A stretch of 64,000 nt of DNA from an uncultured Lachnospiraceae bacterium (GCA_947632555.1 CANRPU010000007.1:1-64000); one strand, 5' to 3'; counted from the stretch's first letter, positions 46,060 to 54,354 are shown. Notes: generated by a model from the letters alone, not told the origin. Numbers and translations are program-made.

Positions 46060-46980
46060 GTGAGATTAGTAACTCGTTCGGATTTTGACGGTCTGGCCTG
46101 CGGAGCGCTGCTTCTGGAGGCGGGTATTATCGACAGCTGGAAGTTCGCGCATCCCAAGGATCTGCAGGACGGCCTTGTGGAAATAAATGAAAATGACTGT
46201 CTGGCAAACGTGCCTTTTGTAGAGGGCTGCGGACTGTGGTTTGATCATCACTCCAGCGAGCACGAGCGGCTGGAACTGAAAGGAAAATATAAAGGGGAAA
46301 GCCGGATCACGCCTTCCTGCGCCAGGATCATTTATGAATATTACGGAGGAAAAGAAAGATTTCCCCAGTTTGACGATATGATGGAAGCCGTGGACAAGGT
46401 GGATTCCGGAAACCTGACGGTAGAGGAAGTCATGAATCCCACCGGCTGGATCCTGGTAGGGTTTCTGATGGATCCCCGGACCGGCCTGGGCAGATGGAGG
46501 CAGTTTTCCATTTCCAATTATCAGCTGATGGAAAAGCTGATGGAGGCCTGCCGCACCATGTCAACCGAAGAAATTCTGGCGCTGCCCGATGTACAGGAAC
46601 GGATAGAGGTATACAATGAGCAGACCCAGAAATTTAAAGAGATGGTGACCAAATATACCCGCGTGGAAGGGAATGTGATCATTACCGATCTGAGGGGAGT
46701 AGATCCTATTTATACCGGGAACCGCTTTATGATCTACAGTATGTATCCCGAACAGAATATTTCCGCCTGGATCGTCAGCGGGCGGGGCGGCCAGGGCTGT
46801 TCCGCGGCGGTAGGGTACAGTATCCTGAACAGAACTTCCGATGTCAACGTAGGAAGTCTGATGTTAAAATATAACGGAGGCGGGCACAGGAAAGTAGGAA
46901 CCTGCCAGTTTACCGACGAAACCATGAAAACGGAGCTTCCGAAGATGTTAAAAGAGCTCTGCGAGATGGCGAACTCTTAA
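46060..46980 (+). CDS. DHH-family phosphoesterase
   Basis: A 306-residue protein of the DHH superfamily. Metal-site motifs are VTRSDFDGLACG (DxD-type), the DHH motif WFDHHSSEHERL, and a C-terminal GGGHRKVGTCQF motif that is the substrate-binding DHHA1 signature. The family includes nano-RNases, exopolyphosphatase and cyclic-dinucleotide phosphodiesterases; the sub-function cannot be resolved by eye. GTG start behind GAGGAGG. No membrane segments are seen. Confidence 0.8.
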   Translation: MRLVTRSDFDGLACGALLLEAGIIDSWKFAHPKDLQDGLVEINENDCLANVPFVEGCGLWFDHHSSEHERLELKGKYKGESRITPSCARIIYEYYGGKERFPQFDDMMEAVDKVDSGNLTVEEVMNPTGWILVGFLMDPRTGLGRWRQFSISNYQLMEKLMEACRTMSTEEILALPDVQERIEVYNEQTQKFKEMVTKYTRVEGNVIITDLRGVDPIYTGNRFMIYSMYPEQNISAWIVSGRGGQGCSAAVGYSILNRTSDVNVGSLMLKYNGGGHRKVGTCQFTDETMKTELPKMLKELCEMANS

Positions 46981-47061
46981 GCGGACAGCGGAAAGTGCCG
47001 ATATACAGATAAGGAGAGGCCGCGCGATGAACGGCCATAGAATATCAGGGAGGATGCCAAT

Positions 47062-47850
47062 ATGAACGTGAGCGGAAATATTTCTATCTATACGGGACAG
47101 GATGAAAGAGTACTGCGCCACCTGGAAGAAACGGCGCAAAAGAAAGCCGGAAACGGAAAGTCCGGCGCGAAGTTCATGCCCGGCGGCCGGGGTGACAGCA
47201 TTCTGATGAAGAAACAGCTTGCCCGCAGGAAGGCCATGAAAATTGTAGGGGATACCTTTACGGCGGATCGGGAAGCCGATGCGGAAATGGAAGCCGGCCG
47301 GAATGAAATGAAGGAACTGGCGATACAGAAAAATGAACTGCAGAAGATCGTATCCGCCTATGAAAATATGCCCGAAGAGGAAATGACGGAAGAAATGCGT
47401 CTGGAGCAGAAGCAGTCGCTGGAACAGTACCGGGCGCAGCAGGATTCTTTGGAAGCGCAGATAGAGGGCATCGGAAAATCCATTACGTCTACCAAGATCA
47501 ACCGGTTAAAAAGCAGCCCCATGGTGAAGGCGCAGGAGGAAGCGGAGGAGATGATCGAATCCGCCGGCGAAGAAGTTTTGGATATGCTTATGCAGGAAGC
47601 CAAGGAGCATATCGACGAAGAACAGGAGAAGAAGACCGAAGAAGCCGAAAAGGCCGCGGAAAAGAAAGAAGAACAGGAAGAAAAGCTGGAAAAAGCCGGA
47701 GAGAAACAGGAAGAGCGGGAAGAATTTACCGAAATGATCAAGGAAACCGCTTCCATGGACGATGCGAAGCGGGAGATCAGCGAAATGCTGGAAAAGATGA
47801 AACTGTTAAAGGAAGATATCAAGGGCGCGCAGGTGGACGAACTGCTGTAG
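47062..47850 (+). CDS. Glu/Lys-rich coiled-coil protein, unknown function
   Basis: A 262-residue soluble protein that I do not recognise. Residues 1-60 contain a Gly-rich start (MNVSGNISIYTG and KFMPGGRGDSILMKKQLARR). The rest is almost entirely helical and charged, with long Glu/Lys coiled-coil stretches (about 80-130 and 180-230). GGAGG precedes the ATG. Between the DHH phosphoesterase and the flavodoxin, it could be part of their operon. No enzyme motif is visible. Confidence 0.7.
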   Translation: MNVSGNISIYTGQDERVLRHLEETAQKKAGNGKSGAKFMPGGRGDSILMKKQLARRKAMKIVGDTFTADREADAEMEAGRNEMKELAIQKNELQKIVSAYENMPEEEMTEEMRLEQKQSLEQYRAQQDSLEAQIEGIGKSITSTKINRLKSSPMVKAQEEAEEMIESAGEEVLDMLMQEAKEHIDEEQEKKTEEAEKAAEKKEEQEEKLEKAGEKQEEREEFTEMIKETASMDDAKREISEMLEKMKLLKEDIKGAQVDELL

Positions 47851-47888
47851 CAAAGGGTATCCGCGCGGCCGGCAAGGGAGGATGAGCT

Positions 47889-48371
47889 ATGAGCAAAAAA
47901 TTAGTCGCGTTTTTTTCTGCCAGCGGAGTGACCGCGGCCGCGGCAAAGACACTGGCGGAAGCGGCAGGCGCGGATATTTATGAGATCAAGCCGGAGGTGC
48001 CCTATACGCAGGAGGATCTGAACTGGATGGATCAGAATTCCCGCAGCAGTGTGGAGATGAAGGACAAAACCTCCCGCCCCGCCCTTGCGGACAAGGATGC
48101 GCATGTGGAGGATTATGACGTTATCTTTCTGGGATTTCCGATCTGGTGGTATACAGCGCCTGTCATTATCAATACTTTTCTGGAAAGCTATGATTTTTCC
48201 GGCAAGACCGTTATTCTGGTTGCCACGTCCGGGAGCAGCGGACTGGGGAATACCATAGAGAGTCTGAAAGGAAGCGCCGGACCGGCGGCGGTTATCAGGG
48301 AAGGCAGGATGCTGAACGGCGCGCCTTCCAAAGACGAGCTGGAGGAATGGGTAAAAAGCCTGGGAATATAG
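47889..48371 (+). CDS. Flavodoxin-like FMN protein
   Basis: A 160-residue flavodoxin of the short 4-type family. The phosphate-binding loop region is VAFFSASGVTAAAAKTLA, with a Ser/Thr-rich start; FMN-contacting aromatic loops are in LGFPIWWYTAPVI and VATSGSSGLGNT. It should carry low-potential electrons or act as an NADPH-type reductase. AGGGAGGATG lies before the start. A terminator follows. Confidence 0.85.
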   Translation: MSKKLVAFFSASGVTAAAAKTLAEAAGADIYEIKPEVPYTQEDLNWMDQNSRSSVEMKDKTSRPALADKDAHVEDYDVIFLGFPIWWYTAPVIINTFLESYDFSGKTVILVATSGSSGLGNTIESLKGSAGPAAVIREGRMLNGAPSKDELEEWVKSLGI

Positions 48372-48401
48372 ATCCTGTGATCAGGTTATGCGGAGGCAGC
48401 A

Positions 48402-48433
48402 GGGAGCATTGTAAAAACAGTGCTCCTTTTTTT
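48402..48433 (+). terminator. Terminator after the flavodoxin gene
   Basis: GGAGCATTGT pairs with ACAGTGCTCC through a four-base A loop, followed by seven T. Confidence 0.85.
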
Positions 48434-48517
48434 GTGGGAGTTTTGCGGGAAGTTTGGTATATTATAAAGGAAATTGGCAAATAATTATAAATAGTTCTCA
48501 CCAATTTTATAAAAATT

Positions 48518-48544
48518 TTAGCACTCACCTATTGACAGTGCTAA
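48518..48544. promoter_or_regulatory. CIRCE operator (HrcA binding site)
   Basis: TTAGCACTC, a nine-base spacer, then CAGTGCTAA. This is the CIRCE consensus TTAGCACTC-N9-GAGTGCTAA with a single change (C for G at the first base of the right arm). It should make the small heat-shock gene HrcA-repressed and heat-induced. Confidence 0.9.
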
Positions 48545-48560
48545 TAATAGGTGCTATATT
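48532..48560 (+). promoter_or_regulatory. Promoter of the small heat-shock gene, overlapping CIRCE
   Basis: Perfect TTGACA (48532-48537) lies inside CIRCE, and TATATT (48555-48560) follows after 17 bases. Bound HrcA would cover the -35 element, which fits simple repression. Confidence 0.8.
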
Positions 48561-48627
48561 ACACCTAGAACAAATAAAACAGAACCGTATCAAAGATACG
48601 GCGTATGATAGAATGGAGGAATGGATT

Positions 48628-49089
48628 ATGATGTTACCCAGCGTATTTGGAGAGAATTTATTTGATGATTGGTTGGACTTCCCGTTTGGAAAAGGATTCT
48701 GGGAAGACAGAGATGGCGAGAAGAACGCGCTGTACGGCAAAAACGCCAAAAATCTTATGAAAACCGATGTAAAGGAGCAGGAGGGCAGCTATGAGGTTGC
48801 CATAGATCTGCCGGGATTTAAGAAGGATGAAATTGCCGTCAATCTAGAGAACGGATACCTGATGGTAACCGCTTCCAAAAATGAAAGCAGCGACGAGAAA
48901 GACGAGAAAGGCAGGTATATCCGAAGGGAGCGTTATTCCGGAAGCTGCAGCAGAAGCTTCTATGTAGGGGACGCCATTACCGAAGAGGATATCCACGCGA
49001 AGTATGAGGACGGTATTCTGAAACTGGATTTCCCCAAGAAGGAAACAAAGCAGGTGGAACAGAAAAAATATATTGCTATCGAAGGATAA
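48628..49089 (+). CDS. Small heat-shock protein (Hsp20/alpha-crystallin)
   Basis: A 153-residue ATP-independent chaperone. The start is ATG 48628, seven bases after GGAGGA; the frame is open far upstream. The alpha-crystallin domain runs from about residue 45 to 140, with VAIDLPGFKKDEIAVNLENG and the closing motif YEDGILKLDFPK (A/G-x-L family motif replaced by GILKL). The N-terminal arm is hydrophobic. The CIRCE operator upstream is direct evidence that it belongs to the heat-shock regulon. Confidence 0.92.
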   Translation: MMLPSVFGENLFDDWLDFPFGKGFWEDRDGEKNALYGKNAKNLMKTDVKEQEGSYEVAIDLPGFKKDEIAVNLENGYLMVTASKNESSDEKDEKGRYIRRERYSGSCSRSFYVGDAITEEDIHAKYEDGILKLDFPKKETKQVEQKKYIAIEG

Positions 49090-49100
49090 AGGTATCCGGA

Positions 49101-49129
49101 AAAGGAGCGGCAGCGCCGCTCCTTTTTTA
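49101..49129 (+). terminator. Terminator after the small heat-shock gene
   Basis: AAAGGAGCGGC pairs with GCCGCTCCTTT over a three-base loop, followed by a T run. Confidence 0.88.
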
Positions 49130-49168
49130 TTTGAAAAAAGAGCGAAGTAAAGGTGGAAAAAAACGGGA

Positions 49169-49197
49169 TTATCCTGTATAGTAAAAATACAGGATAA
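49169..49197. promoter_or_regulatory. Perfect 10-bp inverted repeat upstream of the GMP-repeat gene
   Basis: TTATCCTGTA (49169-49178) and TACAGGATAA (49188-49197) are perfect inverted copies around a nine-base A/T-rich centre. There is no T run, so it is not a terminator. The geometry resembles a dimeric-repressor operator. It lies about 50 bases before the ATG. I do not recognise the binding protein. Confidence 0.55.
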
Positions 49198-49245
49198 AAC
49201 GCGGGTAGGGGAGCCTGCGGGTTATGAGAACAGAGGAGGAATAAC

Positions 49246-50073
49246 ATGGCAAGATATATAGTAGACAGGGCGCTCAACCAGCCTATTGACGTTATCAGCA
49301 TGGGAATGGAGGACTATCTTTATCACAACCGCTTTACGCGCACGGACTGGAACGGAGAACCGGTTTACTGCAGCCGGGACGATCACGGAAAGGAAAAATA
49401 TCTGGTCTGGTCCTATGCCAGCGGGATACTGCATCTGGAGGCGTGGGTGAAAGGGCTTTTCGGCGGAGAAAGCGGTTTAAACGGCAGCGCGAGGGCTTAT
49501 GGGGAAAGTCTGGAAAGACTGCTGGAACGGCTGCAGCAGCATTCGGGGAATATGGGAAGTGTAGGATATATTGGGCAGGATCCTTTTCTGCATGAGCAGG
49601 GAAGCGGTCAGGGAAACTTTTCCGGAAACAACCTAGGAAATTTTCAGGGAAATTTTTCCGGAAACAACCCAGGAAATGGAGCAATGCCGGCCGGAGTACC
49701 GGCTGGGATGCCAGGTGGAATGCCGGGAGGAGTACCGGCGGGAATGCCAGGAGGAGTACCGGGCGGAATGCCGGGAGGAGTACCGGCGGGAATGCCGGGT
49801 GGAATGCCGGCCGGAGCACCGGCAGGGATGCCGGTCGGAGTGCCTGCGCAGGAGGGCATGGTGATGGGGATCCTGGGGATCGTCATGAGCTTTTTGGTGC
49901 CTTTTATGGGGATCCTGATAGGCGCTATCGGCCTGAGCAAATGTCGTATGGCGGATACGTCCGCGGGGAAGGGCAAAAGAGCGAAGATCCTTTGCGTTAC
50001 GGCCATTGTAATAGGCTCCGTGATCATAGCGGGGGGCATTTTGCTGAGCCTGGCGCTGCCTATTCTGCTTTAA
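49246..50073 (+). CDS. Membrane protein with Gly-Met/Val-Pro repeats
   Basis: A 275-residue protein. Residues 1-80 form a soluble domain ([38 protein letters not shown]) seen in other Firmicutes. Residues about 125-145 carry Gly/Asn-rich repeats (GNFSGNN). About 147-205 is a tandem array of GMPG, GVPA and GMPA tetrapeptides. A C-terminal DUF4190-like pair of hydrophobic segments follows ([20 protein letters not shown] and [20 protein letters not shown]). The repeat is not a collagen Gly-X-Y triplet but a four-residue unit, so I do not predict a triple helix. The ATG follows GAGGAGG. Function unknown. Confidence 0.75.
   Translation: MARYIVDRALNQPIDVISMGMEDYLYHNRFTRTDWNGEPVYCSRDDHGKEKYLVWSYASGILHLEAWVKGLFGGESGLNGSARAYGESLERLLERLQQHSGNMGSVGYIGQDPFLHEQGSGQGNFSGNNLGNFQGNFSGNNPGNGAMPAGVPAGMPGGMPGGVPAGMPGGVPGGMPGGVPAGMPGGMPAGAPAGMPVGVPAQEGMVMGILGIVMSFLVPFMGILIGAIGLSKCRMADTSAGKGKRAKILCVTAIVIGSVIIAGGILLSLALPILL
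49682..49855 (+). repeat. 12-bp tandem repeat encoding GMPx/GVPx tetrapeptides
   Basis: Units of 12 bases of the form GGNRTGCCRGSN repeat about fourteen times, with a higher-order 24-base pattern (GGAATGCCGGGAGGAGTACC). The repeat keeps the reading frame because unit length is a multiple of three. Copy number may vary between strains by slippage or recombination without breaking the gene. Confidence 0.8.
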
Positions 50074-50091
50074 ACGTGAAGGAAAACGGAT

Positions 50092-50712
50092 ATGCGAAAA
50101 CTGCTGTATGGGACCGGTAATCCGGCAAAATTACATGTTATGCGCAGCCGGTTGAGCGCGCTTCCCGTAGAGATCATCGGGCTGCGGGAGATAGAGCGGG
50201 AAAGCGGTATTTTGGCGCCCGATCCCGTGGAGGACGGAAATTCGCCGCTTCAGAACGCGCGGAAAAAGGCGATGGCTTACTATGAAACGTACGGGATGCC
50301 GGTATTTTCCTGTGACAGCGGGCTTTACTGCCAGGAGCTTCCGGAAGAATCACAGCCGGGCGTACATGTGCGCGCCGTGGGAGGAAAATATCTGTCCGAT
50401 GAGGAGATGCAGCGGTATTACGCGGCTCTGGCAGGACAGTATCAGGGACTGACCGCGCGTTACCGTAACGCGGTCTGTCTGGTGATGGACAGAGAACATA
50501 TTTATGAAAAAATGGATGAAAGTCTGGCGGGGGAACCGTTTCTCCTGACAGAGGAGATCCGGCCCGTAAGGGAGAAAGGATTTCCTCTGGACAGCCTTTC
50601 CGTACAGATCTCTACGGGAAAACACTATTATGACCTGGAAGAAGAGCAGGTGGAGCGGTATGCGGTGGGAGAGGGATTTCTGGCGTTTTTCAGGGAGATA
50701 CTGCGGATATAA
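50092..50712 (+). CDS. Ham1/RdgB-like non-canonical purine NTP pyrophosphatase
   Basis: A 206-residue protein of the Ham1/RdgB family, which hydrolyses ITP, dITP and XTP. The N-terminal phosphate-binding motif is TGNPAKLHVM; the family core ENGxSFxxNAxxKA is altered here (EDGNSPLQNARKKAMAYYE), then PVFSCDSGLYCQEL holds the metal-binding Asp. The sequence is divergent, so it may prefer another nucleotide. The end overlaps the convergent NiaR-like gene by 23 bases. Confidence 0.75.
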   Translation: MRKLLYGTGNPAKLHVMRSRLSALPVEIIGLREIERESGILAPDPVEDGNSPLQNARKKAMAYYETYGMPVFSCDSGLYCQELPEESQPGVHVRAVGGKYLSDEEMQRYYAALAGQYQGLTARYRNAVCLVMDREHIYEKMDESLAGEPFLLTEEIRPVREKGFPLDSLSVQISTGKHYYDLEEEQVERYAVGEGFLAFFREILRI

Positions 50713-51235
50713 GAAAGCCTTTTTCCCGTAAGTCCTGTTTTATCAGTTCCAGTGCTCTGGCGGAAGGCGCGGCGATGGTGTGATAGTGATAATCGTCCGT
50801 CAGCAGGCTGAGCGGTTTCGCGGAGCTCTGCCGCATTTTGCGGAGAAATTCGCGGGCATCCTCCAGGTTGTTGATGACCAGGTCGGAACGGATCTGGCCA
50901 TACAGGTCATGGTCTATGGAAACATCCAGCATACGGCCGCCCAGTTCCACGATGGAGGTCATTTCTTCCAGAATCTGTCCGGCGGCGTGCTTTACGTAAA
51001 TAACTTCTTTGAAAAAGGTTTCGGCGGGCAGAGGCTGAAACAAAAGATATCCTTTGTTGGTGGAGAGGATGTTCCGGTTTTCCGCCCGCAGCAGGGCGAT
51101 GTCCTGTACAATGACCTGGCGGCTGACACCGAAAAGATTGGCCAGCTCGGTGCCGGAGATCGGCGCGGAACGCGCGCTCAGCAGTTCCAGGATCTTTATT
51201 CTTCTTTGAGAACCATCCAGTATTTTTCCGTCCAT
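50690..51235 (-). CDS. niaR: NiaR-like nicotinate-responsive repressor (HTH_11 + 3H domain)
   Basis: A repressor of about 181 residues. The N-terminal winged helix reads ISGTELANLFGVSRQVIVQD, and the 3H domain has its three metal/ligand histidines in YVKHAAGQ, SIDHDLYGQ and DDYHYHTI. The family represses NAD-precursor uptake and synthesis genes when nicotinate is bound. I start at ATG 51235 (MDGKILDGSQRRIKIL), like known homologues; ATG 51265 would add ten residues and neither has a good ribosome site. No NAD-pathway gene is adjacent. Confidence 0.78.
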   Translation of the reverse strand: MDGKILDGSQRRIKILELLSARSAPISGTELANLFGVSRQVIVQDIALLRAENRNILSTNKGYLLFQPLPAETFFKEVIYVKHAAGQILEEMTSIVELGGRMLDVSIDHDLYGQIRSDLVINNLEDAREFLRKMRQSSAKPLSLLTDDYHYHTIAAPSARALELIKQDLREKGFLISAVSP

Positions 51236-51376
51236 TTTTTCAACCGTCCGTTTCAACAATATCATAAGCCGCGCTTAAAACAGTATCATTATATCATGTT
51301 CCGGACGGGCTCACAACCTTTCTTTGCCCGTGCCTGCCCAGGCAAAACCGCCTTTTCCCCGATCTTTTTCAGCATA

Positions 51377-51406
51377 TGGACAGAAGGCTCGTTTATGGTG
51401 TACAAT
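51377..51406 (+). promoter_or_regulatory. Promoter of the lipoprotein gene
   Basis: TGGACA (51377-51382), 18-base spacer, TACAAT (51401-51406), about 55 bases before the start codon. Confidence 0.45.
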
Positions 51407-51461
51407 AGGATAAGCAGATTCGCGATACCGATGAAAAACTGCGGAAAGGCATGGTTATCTA

Positions 51462-52292
51462 ATGAGAAAGAAACAATGGATCGCTATAATGGCAGTTATG
51501 CTGATGACCGCGGGCACCGCCGGGTGCGGAAGCGGCGAGATCCCGCTGATCGAAAGGGAAGGGGCTTCGCCGGCGCCTATGGATGCCAGGCCAAGCGCGG
51601 TTCCCGGCAGAACGGAAGAAACCGAAACGGAAACCATAGCGGAAACCGAAACGGAGAGTGTCGAAACAACGGTACCTGAAACGGAAGAAGCGCCCGTTCT
51701 GGACACCTGGGATCTGGATATGGAAAACGGAAATATCTGGAAATATGACGCGAATCACGGAAACGCGGAGATCAACAGCTATCCGCTCACGGGTGACGCC
51801 GGCCTGGCGCGGGGCTTTGTCCGCGCGGAAAACGCGGACAGAAACGTTGTGTCCGCCACCTGGGTAGGACCGGCGGGCATGGGAAGCAGGGGAGGATTCG
51901 CTTCCGACGGAAATAATTTCTGCGTGGCGGACATAGATGACAAGCATGTGCTGTATCTTTGGCACGCGGGCAGGTTTGCCGGCGAGAGCGACCTGATGAA
52001 AAATTTCAGCGAAGAAGAGATCATGAGCTGGATGCTGGGAGAGGCAGTGCCGGATACCTATCAGGTAAAGGAAGACAGCGATACGGTCTACAGCGTTCTC
52101 TTTGAGGTTTCCTATGAGGAAAACGGGACCGGGTATCGGGGTTACGCGTATTTTATCGACTATCCCGACAGAATGGAAGGATATCAGTTTGAATATCTGA
52201 CCGAAGAGAGCCTGTTTGATGAGGAGGAAGCGATGGCGGTGATCGACAGCATCGCCTACATCAGCCCGGAGGATATGGAGGAGTTTAAGTGA
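51462..52292 (+). CDS. Lipoprotein of unknown function
   Basis: A 276-residue lipoprotein with lipobox TAGC (C22). A Thr/Glu-rich, low-complexity linker (about 45-75, ETETETIAETETESVETT) holds the folded domain away from the membrane. The domain, about 80-276, contains WTYDAN-like beta stretches and DGNNFCVADIDDKHVLYLWH. No catalytic motif is recognised. A bidirectional terminator follows, then a tRNA on the other strand. Confidence 0.65.
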   Translation: MRKKQWIAIMAVMLMTAGTAGCGSGEIPLIEREGASPAPMDARPSAVPGRTEETETETIAETETESVETTVPETEEAPVLDTWDLDMENGNIWKYDANHGNAEINSYPLTGDAGLARGFVRAENADRNVVSATWVGPAGMGSRGGFASDGNNFCVADIDDKHVLYLWHAGRFAGESDLMKNFSEEEIMSWMLGEAVPDTYQVKEDSDTVYSVLFEVSYEENGTGYRGYAYFIDYPDRMEGYQFEYLTEESLFDEEEAMAVIDSIAYISPEDMEEFK

Positions 52293-52320
52293 CTTTTGCG
52301 GCAGACGGCCGGGAGAAAAA

Positions 52321-52348
52321 GAAAAAGCCCTGGAAACAGGGCTTTTTC
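52321..52348. terminator. Bidirectional terminator
   Basis: AAAAAGCCCTG and CAGGGCTTTTT form a perfect 11-bp stem with loop GAAA. A and T runs on both sides let it serve the lipoprotein gene and the convergent tRNA-Pro. Confidence 0.9.
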
Positions 52349-52351
52349 TGA

Positions 52352-52425
52352 TCGGCGCGACGTGATTCGAACACGCGACCTCCACGTCCCGAACGTGGCG
52401 CTCTACCAAGCTGAGCCACGCGCCG
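52352..52425 (-). tRNA. tRNA-Pro (anticodon CGG)
   Basis: A full 74-base cloverleaf on the minus strand. Acceptor stem CGGCGCG/CGCGCCG, anticodon stem CCACG/CGTGG with loop TTCGGGA and anticodon CGG (reads CCG), T-arm GTTCGAATC. Discriminator A; CCA not encoded. It runs head-on to replication. Confidence 0.95.
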
Positions 52426-52516
52426 TCCTTATGCTGAACATTAAAATAATACAATAGGAAGCCGTGAATGTCAAGATTTTTATGAGCCGGTCCCGGGGAG
52501 GCGGGGAATTGTCCGG

Positions 52517-52544
52517 TTGACATTAAATGACAAGATGCTATAAT
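52517..52544 (+). promoter_or_regulatory. Promoter of the zinc-ribbon propeller gene
   Basis: Perfect TTGACA (52517-52522) and perfect TATAAT (52539-52544), extended as TGCTATAAT, with a 16-base spacer. It is one of the strongest promoter matches in the window. Confidence 0.8.
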
Positions 52545-52611
52545 TTTACTGAAAGGAACCAGGGGAACTTTTCCGTATCTTATAATCAGGGAACAATGGA
52601 GGAACAGGGTT

Positions 52612-54189
52612 ATGTTTTGTAATCAGTGTGGAAAACCGATTCCGGATGAGGCCATGTTTTGCCCGGAGTGCGGGGCAAAGACGGATAATCTGGCGAAGGA
52701 AGCCGTGAAAAAGCAAAAGAAGGGATTTCCGTTTAAAATAGTCGTGCCCATAGCGGGAGTCGCGGTGGTGGCGGTGATCCTCGCGGCTGTTATCATGATA
52801 CTGAGGAACGGAGGAATGAAGGCCGACCGTTATCAGGCGGAGAACCGCATTTTTTATCATGAAGATTCCAGCAGTTTTTATAATCTGCAGGGCGAAGTTT
52901 ATAAATTTGATGATTACCTGGATATGGTGAGCAGTAATATGGACGGCAGCATCTATATCTGCACCCAGTACGATGACAGAAGCGGCGGCTATGATCTGTA
53001 CTATATTGACAAGGAGCTGGATCCCGTTCTGGTAGAGGAAGAAGTGAATTTTGTCTGTCAGATCAGCAGTGACGGCGCCTATATCGCCTACCTGACAGAT
53101 GTCAAAGACGGTATGGCGGGGGATTTATACCTGTACAGCGTGAAGGACAAAAAGCGTACCATGATCGACACGGATGTATATCCTTATACCTACTGCCTTT
53201 CTCCCTCGGGAACGGCAGTGGCTTACATAAAAGATTATGAAAGTCAGAACGATAACGAGCTGTGGCTTGGGGGGATCAAGATAGACTGTCAGAAGGTCGA
53301 TAAGGACGGCTGCCAGCCCATTGGGTTAAAGGACAACGGAAAAGCGCTGTATTATGTTACGGACAATTATAAACTGTATCTGTATAACGGGAAGGAATCC
53401 CAGAAGATAAGCTCCGATGTGTCCTATAACGGTTTTTACTTAAACCGTGACGCTTCCGAGCTGCTGTTTGTGAAAGACGGGAAAACTTATTATTATACGA
53501 GCAAAATGGAAGAGCCGGTCAAGGTATGCGGCGGGGCGTGTGGCTGGATAGTAACGCCGGAAGACGTACCGTATATCTGGGGCACCAACTACTTAACCGC
53601 CGTATATGGCCTGGACACCCTGAAAGGCTGTGTAATGAATACGGATTCTGGGCTGTACTGGCTCAATGAAGCCGGAACGGATTCCGTAAAAATAGCCGAC
53701 TCCTATGTTTACGAATATCAGATAAGCGAAGACGGAAAGTCTTTCGCCTACATAAGGAACGGTGAAGTCTATAAGATCAGCCGGCTGAGCGAGGAGATGG
53801 AAGCCAAACTGGCTTACGGCAGCGATACGGATTCCGTGGACTATTTTGTGGCCAGCGGGGATCTTTCCAAAATATATGTGGCGATCGACGATGAGCTTTA
53901 TTATGTTAAAAACAGCAAAAAGGCAGAGCGGATCACCAACGACCTGTCCAATACTTATGCTGTTGTCTACAATGACGCTATGGGCAAGGTATTCTTTTTG
54001 GAAAACGATACCCTCTGCTACGCGGGCACAACGGCCAAATCCAAGGAAAGAGTAATAGAGGATGCCTATCAGATCAGACGGATCATAAACGGCGTAGGCT
54101 GTGTAGCCGAAGACGGGGATAACGAAAGCGCCGCTTATTATCTGGAAAGCAAGGAGCCTGTAAAATTAGGAATAGAATGGTTCGAGTGA
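52612..54189 (+). CDS. Zinc-ribbon, membrane-anchored propeller-like protein
   Basis: A 525-residue protein. The N-terminal zinc ribbon has CxxC pairs at C3/C6 and C17/C20 (MFCNQCGKPI, FCPECGAK), the same spacing as in the gene at 273. One membrane helix follows (about 43-66, IVVPIAGVAVVAVILAAVIM). The outer part, about 70-525, has repeated strands with YxxxG turns (DAYIAYLTD-like, GSSIYICTQYDDRSG, YLYNGKESQKISSD) and looks like a beta-propeller (DUF5050-like). It may sense or organise something outside the membrane. No enzyme motif is seen. A terminator follows. Confidence 0.75.
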   Translation: MFCNQCGKPIPDEAMFCPECGAKTDNLAKEAVKKQKKGFPFKIVVPIAGVAVVAVILAAVIMILRNGGMKADRYQAENRIFYHEDSSSFYNLQGEVYKFDDYLDMVSSNMDGSIYICTQYDDRSGGYDLYYIDKELDPVLVEEEVNFVCQISSDGAYIAYLTDVKDGMAGDLYLYSVKDKKRTMIDTDVYPYTYCLSPSGTAVAYIKDYESQNDNELWLGGIKIDCQKVDKDGCQPIGLKDNGKALYYVTDNYKLYLYNGKESQKISSDVSYNGFYLNRDASELLFVKDGKTYYYTSKMEEPVKVCGGACGWIVTPEDVPYIWGTNYLTAVYGLDTLKGCVMNTDSGLYWLNEAGTDSVKIADSYVYEYQISEDGKSFAYIRNGEVYKISRLSEEMEAKLAYGSDTDSVDYFVASGDLSKIYVAIDDELYYVKNSKKAERITNDLSNTYAVVYNDAMGKVFFLENDTLCYAGTTAKSKERVIEDAYQIRRIINGVGCVAEDGDNESAAYYLESKEPVKLGIEWFE

Positions 54190-54235
54190 GGGAAGGAGAT
54201 CTTCCGCGAAACAATAAAAGCAGGATCGGCATAAG

Positions 54236-54271
54236 AAGGGGACCGGACGCGAAAGCGGCCGGTTCCTTTTT
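54236..54271 (+). terminator. Terminator after the zinc-ribbon propeller gene
   Basis: GGGGACCGG pairs with CCGGTTCC (one GT pair) around an 11-base loop, followed by five T. Confidence 0.75.
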
Positions 54272-54294
54272 ACGATATTTAAAGGGGACAGGGC

Positions 54295-54324
54295 TTTACA
54301 AAATGGGCCCGCGCATAGTATAAC
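54295..54324 (+). promoter_or_regulatory. Promoter of the UPF0340-cca operon
   Basis: TTTACA (54295-54300), 18-base spacer, TATAAC (54319-54324), about 30 bases before the UPF0340 start. Confidence 0.5.
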
Positions 54325-54354
54325 AAAAGAAGAGAGTTGTTGTAAGGAGCGCGT

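Noticed and set aside
49682-49855. Regular repeats resembling a CRISPR array
   Set aside because: Units are 12 bases without unique spacers and are translated in frame as tetrapeptides.
51459-52523. 354-codon open frame on the minus strand
   Set aside because: It is antisense to the lipoprotein gene and runs across tRNA-Pro; the plus-strand gene has a lipobox and promoter.
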